From Cryptomeria japonica (Eukaryota; Streptophyta; Pinopsida; Cupressales; Cupressaceae): a stretch of DNA of 64,000 nt. The stretch is taken from the NCBI RefSeq assembly GCF_030272615.1, contig NC_081413.1:443451038-443515037 (forward strand). The letters are read 5' to 3'. Positions 35,848-48,597 of the stretch are shown here, in pieces. Position 1 is the first letter of the stretch; every line of letters begins with the position of its first letter. A model generated the notes under the pieces. It made no database searches. It was given only the letters and a program-made list of their open reading frames with translations, and was not told the origin of the DNA. The position numbers were made by a program, and so were the translations under genes.

Positions 35848-36445
35848 TGTAGTGTCCACCCTTGACTTGATTTGGTTTGACTAGACTTGACTTTTATTTC
35901 ATGCTTGATAGACTTATCTAGACTATTTATGGTGTTTTGGATTATGATTTTACATGGGTTCCAGTACTCATTATGATGCTAGACATTATTGGATATATGC
36001 TATTTTAATATTTAATATGGATGATGACTATCATTATTGATCATGTGATTTGATAGATATATGTGCTTGATGGATTCTATATGCATTACTATGTTGATGG
36101 ATTATTGATGATTTACATTGATCATAGATTTGATGTTATTATGATTACACTAACCCTATTTACTGATTACATATGATGAGCTGATTATGCGATGTGTTTG
36201 ATTATTGTATGATTATCTTCGTGCAAGGCATGATGTCACATCACTCATTAGGAGCAGGATGTTCCATTGCGATTCCTTATCACTTGTTTGTTATGAGATA
36301 TATGCATATGTTGTATCGTTTCATTGTGGTTGCAGGATTTGTAGGCACCAGACATCGACTCCACCTAGCCTTACAGGTCTGAGCATGTCTTTAATACCAA
36401 TGGTTTATGTGGTTCGGAGATGACATGAGGCCCCCTCACATACCC

Positions 36446-36789
36446 TGTTACAAGCTAGGGTTATTGTTGCACCAAAAGATCGACCTGTCAATGTTCGATA
36501 CAATTGCTAGACTTATAGAATCCACATGAGGTTGTTAAACCATGTCGGAAATATCCATGAGGGATGCTGGGCCACTGCCAACAATCCCCCTCCTAGTGTC
36601 ACTCACCACAACATGCAATATTTGAACCTGTGACCAAGCTCTGGTACCACTTGTTAAAAGCTAGGGTTATCATTGCACCAAAAGATCAACCTATCAATGT
36701 TTGATACAACAATTAGACTTCTAGAATCCACAAGAAGCTGTTAAACCATGTCGTGAATCCCCGCGAGGGATGTTGGCCCACTACCAACA
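36446..36789 (-). mobile_element. TRIM, 344 bases, complete
   Basis: Terminal repeats of 138 bases (36446-36583 and 36652-36789) start TGTTA[CA]AAGCTAGGGTTAT and end CCAACA. The 68-base interior has, on the minus strand, a primer site TGGTACCAGAGC (near 36640-36651) and a polypurine tract CTAGGAGGGGGA (36585-36596). Flanks TACCC/TACTC form a five-base target duplication, and the other B LTR keeps the empty site TACTC at 54225-54229. It has no coding capacity and must have used enzymes in trans. Confidence 0.9.
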
Positions 36790-38159
36790 TACTCTAGGTC
36801 TAAGTTGTTCATTGTGAGTTGTCAGCATCTTGGCGTGATTGTCATGTCAGTTAGCGAGTTGCGGCTTTGTGAGTATGCTAGCTTATGCTGATTTATTTGA
36901 TGCATTTATGTGTGATTGTGTAGATATTAATGTTTAATTTAACTGATTGGATCATCAGATTTTGAGTATTTAGTTATTTGATTATTAATACTTATTAATT
37001 TTATGATTGTTTAATATTTATTTAATATTTGTTGTTTAATATTTATTGAGATTGATCTTTAATTATTTATTTAATTGTCTATGGTTTAATATCTATTAGG
37101 TATTTAATATTTTATTTGGTTCCTTAATTATTTTATGAGCCTTAGTTTATTTGTTAGTTACCCATTTGACTAATTATTTATAGCTTATGTTTCATTTATA
37201 TAGTTTGACTTTTATTTATAGTGGGGTGTATAAACACTTTAAAATAAAACAATAGTATATCCCCACTTGGTTGTATAAACATATTTTACATTTACTTTAC
37301 CTACCCTTTACTCTCATTGGTTGAATTTGAAATGGGAGGTAAAAATATAATATAAGGTGGGTTGGTAAAATAAACTCCAAAATCGAATATTCTGATTGGT
37401 TGTCATGAAGGCTAGGGTTTTGGTTTATTGTATGGCTTTTTATTTTGTTTGCCGAGATATTTTTTGGGTTGCTTCTTCTGGAAAATTTTCTCTGCAAGTT
37501 TTCTTGGCTCTTGGATTTGGCTTTGCATTTAGATTTTGGTGGAGCTTGGTTGATTTGGCTTGGATTGGATTGGGAGCTCTTCTTCGACTTGATTCCATAA
37601 GATGGGTTGTAGGTTGGAGCTTCCTTTTCTATTTTTGCATTTTATAGTTTTTTTGTAGGTGTATTCTCCGTGTCCGTATACTATTTAATGGGAAAGGGGT
37701 TTGATTAAATTTATATTGCATATTTGTAGAGCTTTGGGATAAATATTTGGGAGAACTATGTTGTATGTAGTTTTAATATAGTTTTGGGTTGAAAATATTA
37801 ATATGGAGTTTCTGTGTGATGTCATTCAAAACACTGTGTATGAAATGGTGTGGTTTTCTCTGGGTTGTTGTGCAGAGGTCATTATTGTTTTTTCATCTCT
37901 TGTTGTATAGCAAAGACCATTCCATTGTTAGTTTGTGAGACTCGAGTCTTTGATTAATTTTCTGAGTGTTCTCTGAGTTGTTTTCCCAAAATCCATACTT
38001 GGTGATAACTTTGTATATAGTTGAGTATTATTTTTTTCATTTATTCCTATCTATTCATTTACTCTAGGCATCTTTATTCATATAGTTATCGAAACTTTTC
38101 ATTTAGACTATGATTTTTATTTCTCTCTGTAATTTTTTCTGAGTTTTGTGTTTGTTTTT

Positions 38160-38400
38160 AGTAAATGCACTAAAAGTGTGAAAGCGCTAAATCTCCTTGT
38201 ATACGCGTTGTTTTTTAAATTCAAATGCGCTATATTTTGTTGCATATGTGCTATCTATTTTAGCGAATGTGCTATTCCTTAATGAATGCACTACTTCATC
38301 TTGTGTATGCATTGTAAGAACTTGTATATGCATTGAATGATATAGTAAAAGTGTTGTAGAAAGTAGTAAAGGCATTGTTCCTGTGCCACATATGCGTTGT
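38160..38400. repeat. Degenerate short-motif array in B 5' LTR
   Basis: Words such as AATGCGCTAT, ATATGTGCTAT, GAATGTGCTATT and ATATGCGTTGT recur every 20-30 bases. The same set is present at 55600-55840 in the 3' LTR. Confidence 0.6.
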
Positions 38401-40632
38401 ACTATCAATATTTGGTGTTTTAGTCAATTTTGGCATTTTTTGTAGTTTTTTTTGTGATTTGATTCTTGTTCCAAAGGCTTGATTGAGGTCTGTTGATATT
38501 TTCCAAATTTGTCCTTGATCTGGTTTGATGTATTACATTGGTTTTTATGATTATTTATTTTTCTATGATATTGTGGATGTATTGGTACTCTCTTACATGT
38601 TGATAGTGCTATGGTTGGTAAGTTGGTTATATTGTTGTTATGGACCAGCAAGTGGAATGGCCTTATTCTGCCCTTTTTATTTGTTGGCCAAGAGACTCAT
38701 TTTATTATACTTGTTGTGTTGTAGCCATGTATTTATTGTATGAAATTTGTATGGATGTTTTGGCTACATATGGATGTTTAGATTTTTTCAGATTTCACAT
38801 TCGATTAGAGCCTCTTAAGATTTATTGTTTGGGCCATGTTAGGGGGAGTGGGCTTCCTTGTGATGACCGGGGTCACAAGAGATAGGCTTGCATGAGGTTC
38901 CTTATAGTAAGGATGCATGAAGTCTAGACCACCAGGGCACATTGGAAGTTTACCATGATGTAAACAAGTTATAACATAATAGTAAATTAATGTGATGGGT
39001 AAATAATTCACTAATCAAGACAATGAATAGTTGTGAGCCCCATGACTTGATCCTAGGGAGGATGTTTTAGGATAGGCATGGCAAGGCCATTGTGATGGAA
39101 ATTCAATCTCCCTTGATCTCTCATAGGTTGAGATGGCTCCACATGTCCATCAAACTTGTGCCTTATGTTATAGTATTTATTATGTTGAGGATTGCATGTG
39201 ATGACACTCCACTCCTACATGTGTCCCCTTGTTGAGTTGTAATTAATCCTTGTTGGATTATATTTTTATCTTATGGATTTGTAAGCCTCGAGGAGTTTCT
39301 TACTTGGAATTTCTCATGATAGGTTCATGCTTGAGAGTCTTTGTATGCATGTTGTCTCTTTGGTTGTTGAATGTCAGCCTAGTTGTAGAGTGTGTGTTGG
39401 GACCTTGTGTCATCTCCTAGCATGGGGGGTTGTTCCTTTGGTTCCAACTAGTCGAGTGGTTGGTTATTTTCAACCATTGGTACATTCTTATGGATTCTTC
39501 ATGTGTGGATGTGGATTCTTTAGCAGATATGGATGTTTCTTGTAGCAGATTTATGGAATAGATATCTAGGATTTATGCAATGTATTTTCATTTAAGGAAT
39601 GTATATGTATTACGAAGAGTCGTGTTCATGATGTATTATTCATATGATTGTAAATATAATTGTATTGTAGTTGATACCTTAGAATTATGATATGATTTGT
39701 ATTATCGTGACCATGAGATGTATGGTAATGTTCTTGTATAATGAATGTATATGACCTTCATGAACTTATACATTGTAATGGAATTATATTTATAATAGAA
39801 TGGTTTCATGTTAATATTGTATTAGTTTAGATTCCATGGTTATTATCTAAAAATAGATTTATATGTGAAAAGGCCTTAAGAAAATGGAATGCATATAATT
39901 TAGGAATTGACGATAATTAATGATATCATTTAGATATGATGTTTTTCATGTGGTTGTATTGGAAGTTAAGAAGTATGCATAGGATATAAGACTAAAGGAA
40001 AGAATTAAGGTACTTGCATTAATGCATTAGGATTCAAGATGAAGGAAATGATTATGTTAGAATCTACATGCATGTATAGCATGGTTAAGTAGTTAAGAAA
40101 TGATTGAAAATGTCATGCATTCGTAGTGCATTATCATGGAAATGGATAAAGAACATGTAGATAGGAAATGGTGGGTTAAAATACATTTGGATTTGGTGTA
40201 TAAAATGAAAATAGGATTAAAGGGATTAGTCTTACATTGAAAGAGATGCTAGCAAATGGTAGATTAGCTAGCATATCCTATTTGGTAATTAATCTAGTAG
40301 CTTGCATATATCATGGTTAGTAAATGAATATGATACAATATATTTAAGGTGGATTATTATTAGATGAGATTATCATGTGAGTAGGATGTCATTGTGGTAG
40401 TTAATTAATTAATGACGTTGAAGTACCCTAGGGAGAAGTTAATGGTATTATGTTTATTTTCGCTTGCGTAATGTAATCCTTGTGTTATGTTGTATGTTCA
40501 TAATGGTTAATTAATTAATTAGTGTGATTAGAAGATGATGTTATGTGTTGCAATAGTTGATATTTAAATTTGTTTATCTCCATTAGTGTGTTAGATGCTT
40601 AGTTTCTCTAGGGTATTTTGGTCGACATTACA

Positions 40633-40769
40633 TCTCATGTTTCCCCACATGATCCATTTTTGTTCCTCTTTCTCTTGTGGGCTAGTAGGATGTCAATTAT
40701 GTTTCTTATGATCATTACCCTACAGGGTCATTTTACTCTACGCTTGCTACCACGGGCTAGTGGGGATCC
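40633..40769. other. Captured 3'-flank DNA inside the 5' LTR of element B
   Basis: These 137 bases match element D sequence at 58114-58250, just outside B's 3' LTR, with a single difference. They lie between the LTR end CATTACA (40632) and a second, more diverged copy of the last 51 LTR bases (40770-40820). Confidence 0.9.
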
Positions 40770-40822
40770 ATTAGTGTGTTAGTTACTTAGTTTCTCTAGG
40801 GTATTTTAGCCGGCATTACATC

Positions 40823-40840
40823 TAGTATTAGAGCCAGGTT
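40823..40840 (+). other. Primer-binding site of element B
   Basis: TAGTATTAGAGCCAGGTT follows the LTR end and resembles TGGTATCAGAGCCAGGTT, the initiator Met tRNA site, with two changes. Confidence 0.75.
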
Positions 40841-41034
40841 CATACACTGGGTACTCTAGTTTCATTTGAGCCCATTGTGCATATTAGCATTTAGAATGGG
40901 GTATCCCAGCGGTTATATCCCTATTATTTATTTTCTTTTTATATTCGCCCTAGATGGTTAGCTTATAGTTTTCTTTTGCATCTTTCTTAGATAAGATTCT
41001 TGCTAGGGGTAGAGACCATCATCATGGTTTTTGC

Positions 41035-44000
41035 ATGGGTACTCGTAGGAATAAGCATCCTGAGGTTTCTAAAGAGTCACACTGTGAGGAGCAGCAGCAA
41101 GATCATCCTAGAGATGATGTGATTCCATAGTTAGTGAACGTTCTTTAGGAGATTCTTGGTCATCTAGGGCCGAGACAGGAGGAGAACTAGCAAGAGGGAT
41201 CTCGTCATTCGAAGCATCAAGAGAGAGAGCATTCACATTCTCCTAGGAGTTGAATTGAGGTAGATCAGGAGGCACTTATAGTTAGTCACATGAGAGATTT
41301 AATGAGGACCCACCCTCTTAATTTTGATAGCTTAGGAAGTGGTATGGAGGCAGAGAATTGGATGTTGGACTTGGGTTGGTGTTTTTCTATGCACCCGTGT
41401 AGTAGTAACGCTAAGGCGAGATGTGTGATCATGCATCTTCATAGTTTTGTGATGACATGGTGGCACATGGAGGAGCAAAATCTACATTTGGACATAGCGA
41501 CAGTATCTTGGGAGTTGTTCTTGGAGTGGTTTTGTGCTAGGTTTCTTGTAGACCATTGGAGGCAGCGAAAGGTCGATGAGTTCCATGATTTGAGACAACG
41601 AAGGATGATTGTGGAGCAGTATGAGAGCAATTTCTTCAAGATTAGATAGTATGCTAGGATTGTAGATGATGAGCTGATGCTAATTTAGCATTTTGTGAGA
41701 AGTCTCAATGATCGTATTAGTGGTGAGGTTCTGATGCATGAACCTAAGACCTTGGAGGCAGCTTTGGAGAAAGCGAGGTAACTAGAGGAGAATCTTGCCT
41801 TAGCGTCAGGAGGTGTGATAGGTGGACAGACCATTAGTGCACTAGTTACAGGATCTATTGTGAGAGGTTCTCAGCCATAGAATTTAGGTTTTGCTAGGAG
41901 CCAGCCTTCTTCTTTCTGCAATGGTTAGCGGTTTAAGAAGATGCATTCCTAGGGTTAGAACTTTGTGCAAGGAGCCAAATTTTAGTTTAATAGGAGTCGC
42001 AGTCATCAACGTGATAGGAGACCTACTCCTTCTCACCCAGCTTCTGGTAGAGGCAGTGTTCAATAGTCGAGTGATACTCCAATGAGTAGAGGATTTGTGA
42101 GGAGAGATTTGTTTTCATGTGGGAAATCAAGACACATTGTCATTCATTGTACTCAACGTACTTTTCTGATATTGGGGTAGCAAAAGACAGCTACTTCTGA
42201 GCCTACCATTGGAGATGCAAGAAGGTCACATTGTGTATTTGCGGTGATTGATAACCGTCAGGCTGAGCATCAAGCCACCATTGTCGAGACATCAGGTGTA
42301 ATAGATGGTATCTCTTGTTTAGTGTTATTTTATTCAGGAGGATCAGATTATTTAATTTCTCCTTTTCTATTAGAGCGATGTGGGCTTGCTACGACAAAGC
42401 ATGATGATAGGTGGCTAGTAGAGTTAGCTATGGGGTCCAACGTGGCAGTGGATTCCCTTGTTCTAAGATTTTCTTTAGCTTTGGGAGATTTTCATACTTT
42501 TGTGGATCTTCGTATTATGTCCTTGGGATCCTATGATGTGGTTCTTGGTATGGATTGGCTTGGGTCTCACCAAGTGCTAATAGATTATAGAGGTAAGAGA
42601 GTGTAGTGTGTAGATGATAGTGGGAAGAGTGTGGAAATTGTAGGTATTCAGAGACCTAGCTCTCTTCACATGATTTTCATTGTGTATATGAAGAGGTGTG
42701 CGCATAAGGGTTGTCAGTTGTTTGCAGTTAGAGGGAAGGATGTGGATGAGGGAGTTAGCTCAAAGGATTTACTGCAACAGCATCCTATTCTTCAGGAGTT
42801 TGCAGATGTTTTTCCTATTGAGAATCCAAGTATGCCCCCTCAGTGAGATATTGATTTCAGGATTGATTTGGTAGTAGGAGCCGAGCCTATCTCAAAGGCT
42901 CCTTGTCAGATGACCATACAGGAGCTCAATGATTTGAGGGTAGAGTTAGAGGAGTTGTTGGCAAAGGGGTTTATTTGTCATAGTGTGTCCCCTTGGGGTG
43001 CACCAGTGTTATTTGTGAAGAAGAAGGATGGGTATCTTCACTTATGCATCGATTATAGATAGCTTAATAAGGTGACGGTGAAGAACCATTATCCTTCACC
43101 TCGGATAGATGACTTATTTCATCAAATTAAGGATGCAAAGATCTTTTCTAAAATTGACCTTAAGTCCATATATCATCTGTTGATGATTCATGAGGCAGAT
43201 ATTCATAGCATAATTTTTTGTACTAGATATGGACACTATGAGCTCATAGTGGTACCTTTCGGTCTCATGAATACACCATCAGTTTTCATGAGCTTGATGA
43301 ATGGTGTATTCAGGTTGTACTTGGATAGATTTTTATTGGTATTTCTGGATGATATTTTGATTTATTCAAGATCAGTTGAAGAGAATGAGGATCATGTGAA
43401 ATAGGTTTTGTAGTGTCTTAGGGAGAATCAACTATACGCCAATCTGGTGAAGTGTGAGTTCTTCCAGTCGAAGGTGAGATATCTTGGTCATGTGATTTCA
43501 GGAGAGGGTATCATAGTTGATCCCTCAAAGATTCAGGTGATTGTTGATTGGCCAACACTCACTAATGTTGGCAAGGTGTGTAGTTTCATGGGTCTTGTAG
43601 GATATTATCATAGACATGTTCAGGATTTCTCCAAGATAGCCCATTCTATCACTTCTCTCCAGAGGAAAGGGAAGTAGTTTGTTTGGGGAATTTTGTGGTG
43701 TGTACAAATGCTTCTTTCGAGGGTCTAGGACTAGTGTTGATGCAGGATGGTCGTGTGTTTGCATATGAGTCGCAAAAACTTTAAGATCATGAGTAGGAAT
43801 AAACCCGCCCATGATCTAGCGTTAGTGGTAGTCGTTCATGCTTTGGTTAGATGGAGGCATTTCCTTCTTTAGCATTGATTCAATCTATACACAAATCATT
43901 GTATCTTTTAGTATATCTTAATGCAACTAAATTTGAATGCTAGGCAAAGGTGTTGGATCGAGTTTCTATGTGAGTATGACTTTGAGGTGAGATATATCCA

Positions 44001-44440
44001 GGGGAAGGAGTATGTGGTAACATTTGCATTGAGCCATAGGAGGCATGGGATTTCAACAGTGTCACTTAGTGTGGATTTGAGGAGTCATATTCTTAGTGTC
44101 ATTTCTTTAGATATGTGGTACCTTGAGATTATTGTAGAGGTTGTCGCAGGTAGAGATCTTGAGGGAAGGTATGCAGGTTATTCAATTGAGTCAAATGGAC
44201 TTCTTAGAACTTTGGGGTGCATTTATGGTCCACCATCAGATGATCTTCAAGATTTGATCATGTCAGAGGCACATCGTGCACCTTACTCAACACATCCAGG
44301 TGTCAAGAAGATGCACGCAAATTTGAGAGAGATATATCATTGGTCCAGTATGAGGAGAGATATTGCAAATTTTGTGTCATGATGCTTAGAGTGTCAACGA
44401 GTGAAGATAGATCATCAACATCCAACAAGATTATTTTAGT
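41035..44440 (+). pseudogene. gag-pol: Element B gag-pol, first part (gag, protease, RT, RNase H, start of integrase)
   Basis: ATG at 41035 opens one frame that stays in register to 43677 and again from 43921. Gag includes AENWMLDLGW and WWHMEEQNLHL-like sequence (41350-41490). A damaged zinc knuckle (CGKSRHIVIHC) is near 42118. The protease region has LVLFYSGGSDYLIS (near 42320, where DSGA is usual) and VVLGMDWL. Reverse transcriptase (42880-43560) has [38 protein letters not shown] and [10 protein letters not shown], with its catalytic DD intact. RNase H (43600-44000) is scrambled by indels. The integrase finger starts near 44270 (HPGVKKMHANLREIYHW, CLECQ). Nearly all stops are TAG where Gln is expected. 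Element C interrupts it at 44440. Confidence 0.92.
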
Positions 44441-45206
44441 TGTAGACACCTAAAATTGTCTTGTCTAATTAAATAAATATTTTTATTTATTTAATTACTT
44501 TAGCCTAATTCCCCTATTAATTAAAAAAGATCTTTATTTATTTAATTAATTCATTTATCTTCTTCTAATCATTTTTTCATTTAAATAAATACTTTTATTT
44601 ATTTCAATTACCTTTTACTAGAATTAAATAAATACTTTATTTAATTAATTGACCCCACTTCCTCTATTAATTAAATAAATCTTTATTTATTTAATTAATT
44701 CATTAGCCTTTTCTACTTATGACACATGTCATTCATCTCTTAATTCCTATACTACCTACCCTCTCATTATTTTCTTATTTCCTCTGCCTACCCTCTAATC
44801 CTAGCCAACCATTTCTTTTTTAGACCTCTCAATCTTATCCCTCCATTTCTTATAGTTTCTTCTATATAAGGAGATACTTCCTTCATTATCAATCCTCCTG
44901 GATTAGCAGTCGAACTTTCATATGTGATCAAGCCTACTTGCAACCACATTTCCATTCTTTGTTGAGCTCTTGTGAACACATAAAATCTAAGAGAAAATAT
45001 ATCAAACAAGATCAATGGAGATAGGAAGAATGGATATTAAAACCCTATTTTACATGTGATGGTATTATCTTTGTGATTTTGTTGATTTGCACTATCTTAG
45101 GTAATATTCATATATTATGCTGGATCTTTGTTGTTGTTAGGCTAGGGTTTTGTGGTTGAATCTATTTAGTCTTTCAATATTGTTGTTTCCATTTTTACCC
45201 TAAACA
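44441..45206 (+). repeat. Element C 5' LTR
   Basis: This matches 51751-52517 closely. The first 300 bases are rich in TTTATTTATTTAATTA-like words. Confidence 0.93.
44862..44870 (+). promoter_or_regulatory. TATA box in element C 5' LTR
   Basis: CTATATAAG followed by GAGATACTTCC. The matching place in the 3' LTR reads CTATATTTAAGG, so that copy is weakened. Confidence 0.6.
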
Positions 45207-45225
45207 TTTTGGCACGCCCGATGCG
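45207..45225 (+). other. Primer-binding site of element C
   Basis: TTTTGGCACGCCCGATGCG directly follows the LTR. It resembles the TTTGGCACGCCCGGTGG type seen in plant Ty3/gypsy elements. The tRNA was not assigned. Confidence 0.6.
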
Positions 45226-45403
45226 ATTCTTGTCCTTTTGCACTTAACATCTTGGTTGTAGATTTTATGCTTTTGAAGTTGCAGATATGACATTTTCGAT
45301 ATTTTCGCATCTACGCATACTGGAATTGCATTTTTCCTTTTTTGTCATGTCTATGACCCTTGGAATCACATCCGTGTCTTCGATATTATTTTACAAATTT
45401 TCA

Positions 45404-45562
45404 AGTTGCAGATCTGCGTCTATGTTCCCGAAACACGTTTGTGCATCTTCTAATCGCATCTGTGTTCTAGATCCACATCTGTATTGCCGAAATGCATCTA
45501 TGAGGGTTGAAACTGCATTTGTGTCCTCTAACCACGTGTGCGTGAGATCCAATTACGTCTGT
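45404..45562. repeat. 5' short-repeat array of element C
   Basis: Words such as CGCATCTGTG, CACATCTGTA, TGCATCTATG, TGCATTTGTG and TACGTCTGTG recur every 20-26 bases. They resemble the reverse complement of words in the 3' array at 50990-51235. Confidence 0.65.
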
Positions 45563-48500
45563 GTTTTTTTAATTTTGTAATTTTTCAATTTTTGTTCCAG
45601 TTTTTAGGACTTTATTTCATCATTTTAATTTTAGATTTGGTTTATTCGGGCTAACATCTTGTGATCTAGCTAACAAATTGGTGCAGATTGTCTTTGAAGC
45701 AACATGTCTTGTCAAAGGCCCCCTTTTTTCACAAAGTCTTTGGGATCTAAAATTTACCTAACTTGTGTGCTTGCAAAAGGGGTATTATTGCAAAACTACT
45801 AACAAAGCTTTGTTGTAGAATTTTTCCAAGGTCTTTTGATCTTTATTATGTGCCTTGTTTTCATAGATTTCCAAATACTTCAATTGGTGCACTAAATTTG
45901 AATGAGTTTCTTTTTTATTTTGGGCAATAGGCTCTTTTTGTTTAATCTCTAGAGGGCCTATCTCCCCATGTGGTCATTAGGACTACTAGTGAGGAGAGAA
46001 CGACCCAAGTGGTAGTGAGGAAAACCCACCTCTTCCGAACCACTACAAATAATTGTATCCATGGTAAAATCCATGAGTACCATGTGTTGATTAGTTCATA
46101 CCGACACTATTTCTCCCCATAAACCCGTTTGATCAAATTTATTTGATCGGTTAGAGGGTGTAACCCCTATCAGATGGGAGCCTTCTGTATTTACAGAGCT
46201 GAAAGTGCCACATATATGGCCACACAAGCAAATGCCCTTGCTAGCACCTTTTTGTTTTAGAAAGCCAAAATCCTTCTAGTTGTTGGGGCAGGAGGTCAGA
46301 CCTCTAAAGAAGCCCACATACGGTTCTTAGTAGAGATACAAAGTTTTCCATGGGGAGTTTTCATGGGGACTGGTGCTTAGCTGCCCCATAGAAGTGAGTG
46401 CCAAAGATGGAGCCAATGGGATCAAGCATCTAAGTATCCGCTTTGAATAGCATAGCCTCGGGCGAAACCCCATGTGGGATCAACAACTATTGTCCTAGAC
46501 AACCATTAGAATTGTGCTTGTCTTATTTTAAAAATTAAAACATTCAAGACCAAACATCAAAACATTGTGTCTTTTGTGTCTTCAAGTGTATGCAAAAACA
46601 TTTTTACATTAAACAACGCAATTTTCTTTGAGTCATTTTGAGTCCAAACACCTGCAAACATTGAGTCCTCGTCAACATTGTGTCCAACAAACAAGAACAA
46701 TCAGTTTCAGAATTCTTGAACTTCCTAGGTTATTTCTCTAGATTTTCATTTAGCTTTCAGCCTATTTATGGGTCTCACAAAGTTCATCATTTCCTTACAT
46801 CTTGCATTACATTCATATTTGTCTAAACTTGAGTCAAAAGTTCACTTGTTTGTCCTCATCTTGCTTTATCAACACAACACATACAATAACATTTTCCTAA
46901 GTGGTCCCTCGTCAAAGTCTATCACATTTGGGTCTCATTTGGTCTTACTTAGAGTCAAGGTAAACTTACCTCATCAAGAGAATCTATAATCTCTTTAGAA
47001 GCCACACCTACTCTACTACATACATACTTGGTCTTACACTTTGGACACTGCAAGTACACCTCAAATTCATTTACATTCCATCCAACTCTCGATCTTCCAT
47101 ACTCTTTCCATTTCATCCTTTCACTTTGTACACACTCACAGCCTATCCATCCATAATAAACTTACCCATTCTCATCATGGCTTGTTATTTATCTACCTAA
47201 GATTGGTTAGCCATTCATAGTAATCCCTCCCTTTTTCACCCCTTTTCCATCCATAATAAATCAGCTCCTATCTGTGGCTAAGGAAAATCCTAAGTCTAGT
47301 GATGGGTGTGCAAATAAGAGCATCACACGTTCTGAGGAGTATAGTTTGTTCTAGTTTTCTTCGGTCTATCTACAGACAATCCACAATAAAGCAACACTTG
47401 CATCGCCGATCCGCAATAAAATTTTTGTCTTCTCTGCAATAAAATATCAGTATCATGAATTCAATCAATTTTAGATGAGACACAAGCAGCAATGGGCTTC
47501 AACAAATCAAATCTTTCAACAGACTCAAACAACATTATGGTTCAGTGCTATCTATTCTTTTGTGAACGGAAACATTGTGACCACAATCAAATAGACTTAT
47601 ACAAGTGACAAGAGACACTAAACTTGAGGAATGCAATGGATGTTGGTGTCAAGTCTTGGTTTTCTTTTGATTTTATCTTTTGGTGACATGTCTTTTAGCT
47701 TTTCTGAGATGTCTCTGACTAGAGATTATATCTCCAGGATGTCTTTGACTAGAAAGGTGAGGATGGGGTATCGTCACTAATTTTTATTTGTTGTTTGTGG
47801 ATTGTCTCTTAGTAATGCTATGACTTGTCCAAGGATTTGAGGACACTGTGAGTCTAGTGTGAACTGGGGCATTCTTTGTTTGTGACTTTCTGATCTCCAT
47901 GCAAATAGGTACAATGACTTTCTAGGTCGAACATATACTTGGATTGCCATAACCTATTTGCCATAATAAAGTTCAATGATGATAATAGCACAAGAAGCTC
48001 TTTCACTTCCATATCTTCTATCTTTCATCCCCCTTTCGTGATTGACTTCCTTTGTCCTTTGTGAGTCTATATAGCCCACTATCACATGACTGAGTATAAT
48101 GACACACCAAAAATATCTACATTTCATGTTGTTTGCACCTGCATTACCCCATATTAGCATTTCATACATACATATAGATATAACAATTGCATCACATCCT
48201 ACATACAACACATGTTAGCACATTTTACATTCTCATCATGTAAATAATTATTTGCATCTCATACATTCACATTTGCATTTGCATAGAATATTAAAAACAT
48301 AAAAGAACAAAAACATTGCATGTCATCATGTACATATTTGCATCCATATCATAAGCATCACATAGAAGAAACATCATATAGGTACACATGCATATAACTG
48401 TTGCAACGATGAATCATCTCATATATATATATCAAAATCACAAGTGTCATGATACAATGACGTCAAAATATATATGGCTACAATCACCCAAAGGTGTCAT

Positions 48501-48597
48501 CATACAAAAATGTACAAAACTGATACATAGGGAACCCTTTAAGGCTATGATGGACAACCTTCCTTTGAGCCAGCTAGCCTCGATGAAGTCTAAGCCC
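45563..48597. other. Non-coding leader and interior of element C
   Basis: No gag or pol is detected on either strand. The block at 45960-46500 is GC-richer and less repetitive than the rest (CCTCGGGCGAAACCCCATG near 46460). AATAAA words cluster at 47150-47450 (CCATAATAAA, CACAATAAA, GCAATAAA). A CAT-rich stretch (48140-48400) adjoins the PMD gene end. Confidence 0.6.

Larger units (their letters stand above)
35848..40820 (+). repeat. Element B 5' LTR (with TRIM and captured flank)
   Basis: This aligns with 53630-58113 apart from the 344-base TRIM (36446-36789) and a duplicated, chimeric end (40633-40820). TATTTATAGTGGGG near 37213 and ATTTATATAG near 37195 are TATA-like and present in both LTRs. 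Without insertions the LTR is about 4.4 kb, unusually long. Confidence 0.9.

Noticed and set aside
47150-47450. Cluster of AATAAA words as a polyadenylation region
   Set aside because: They lie mid-element, on the plus strand far from any plus-strand gene; more likely part of a degenerate CCATAATAAA-type repeat.
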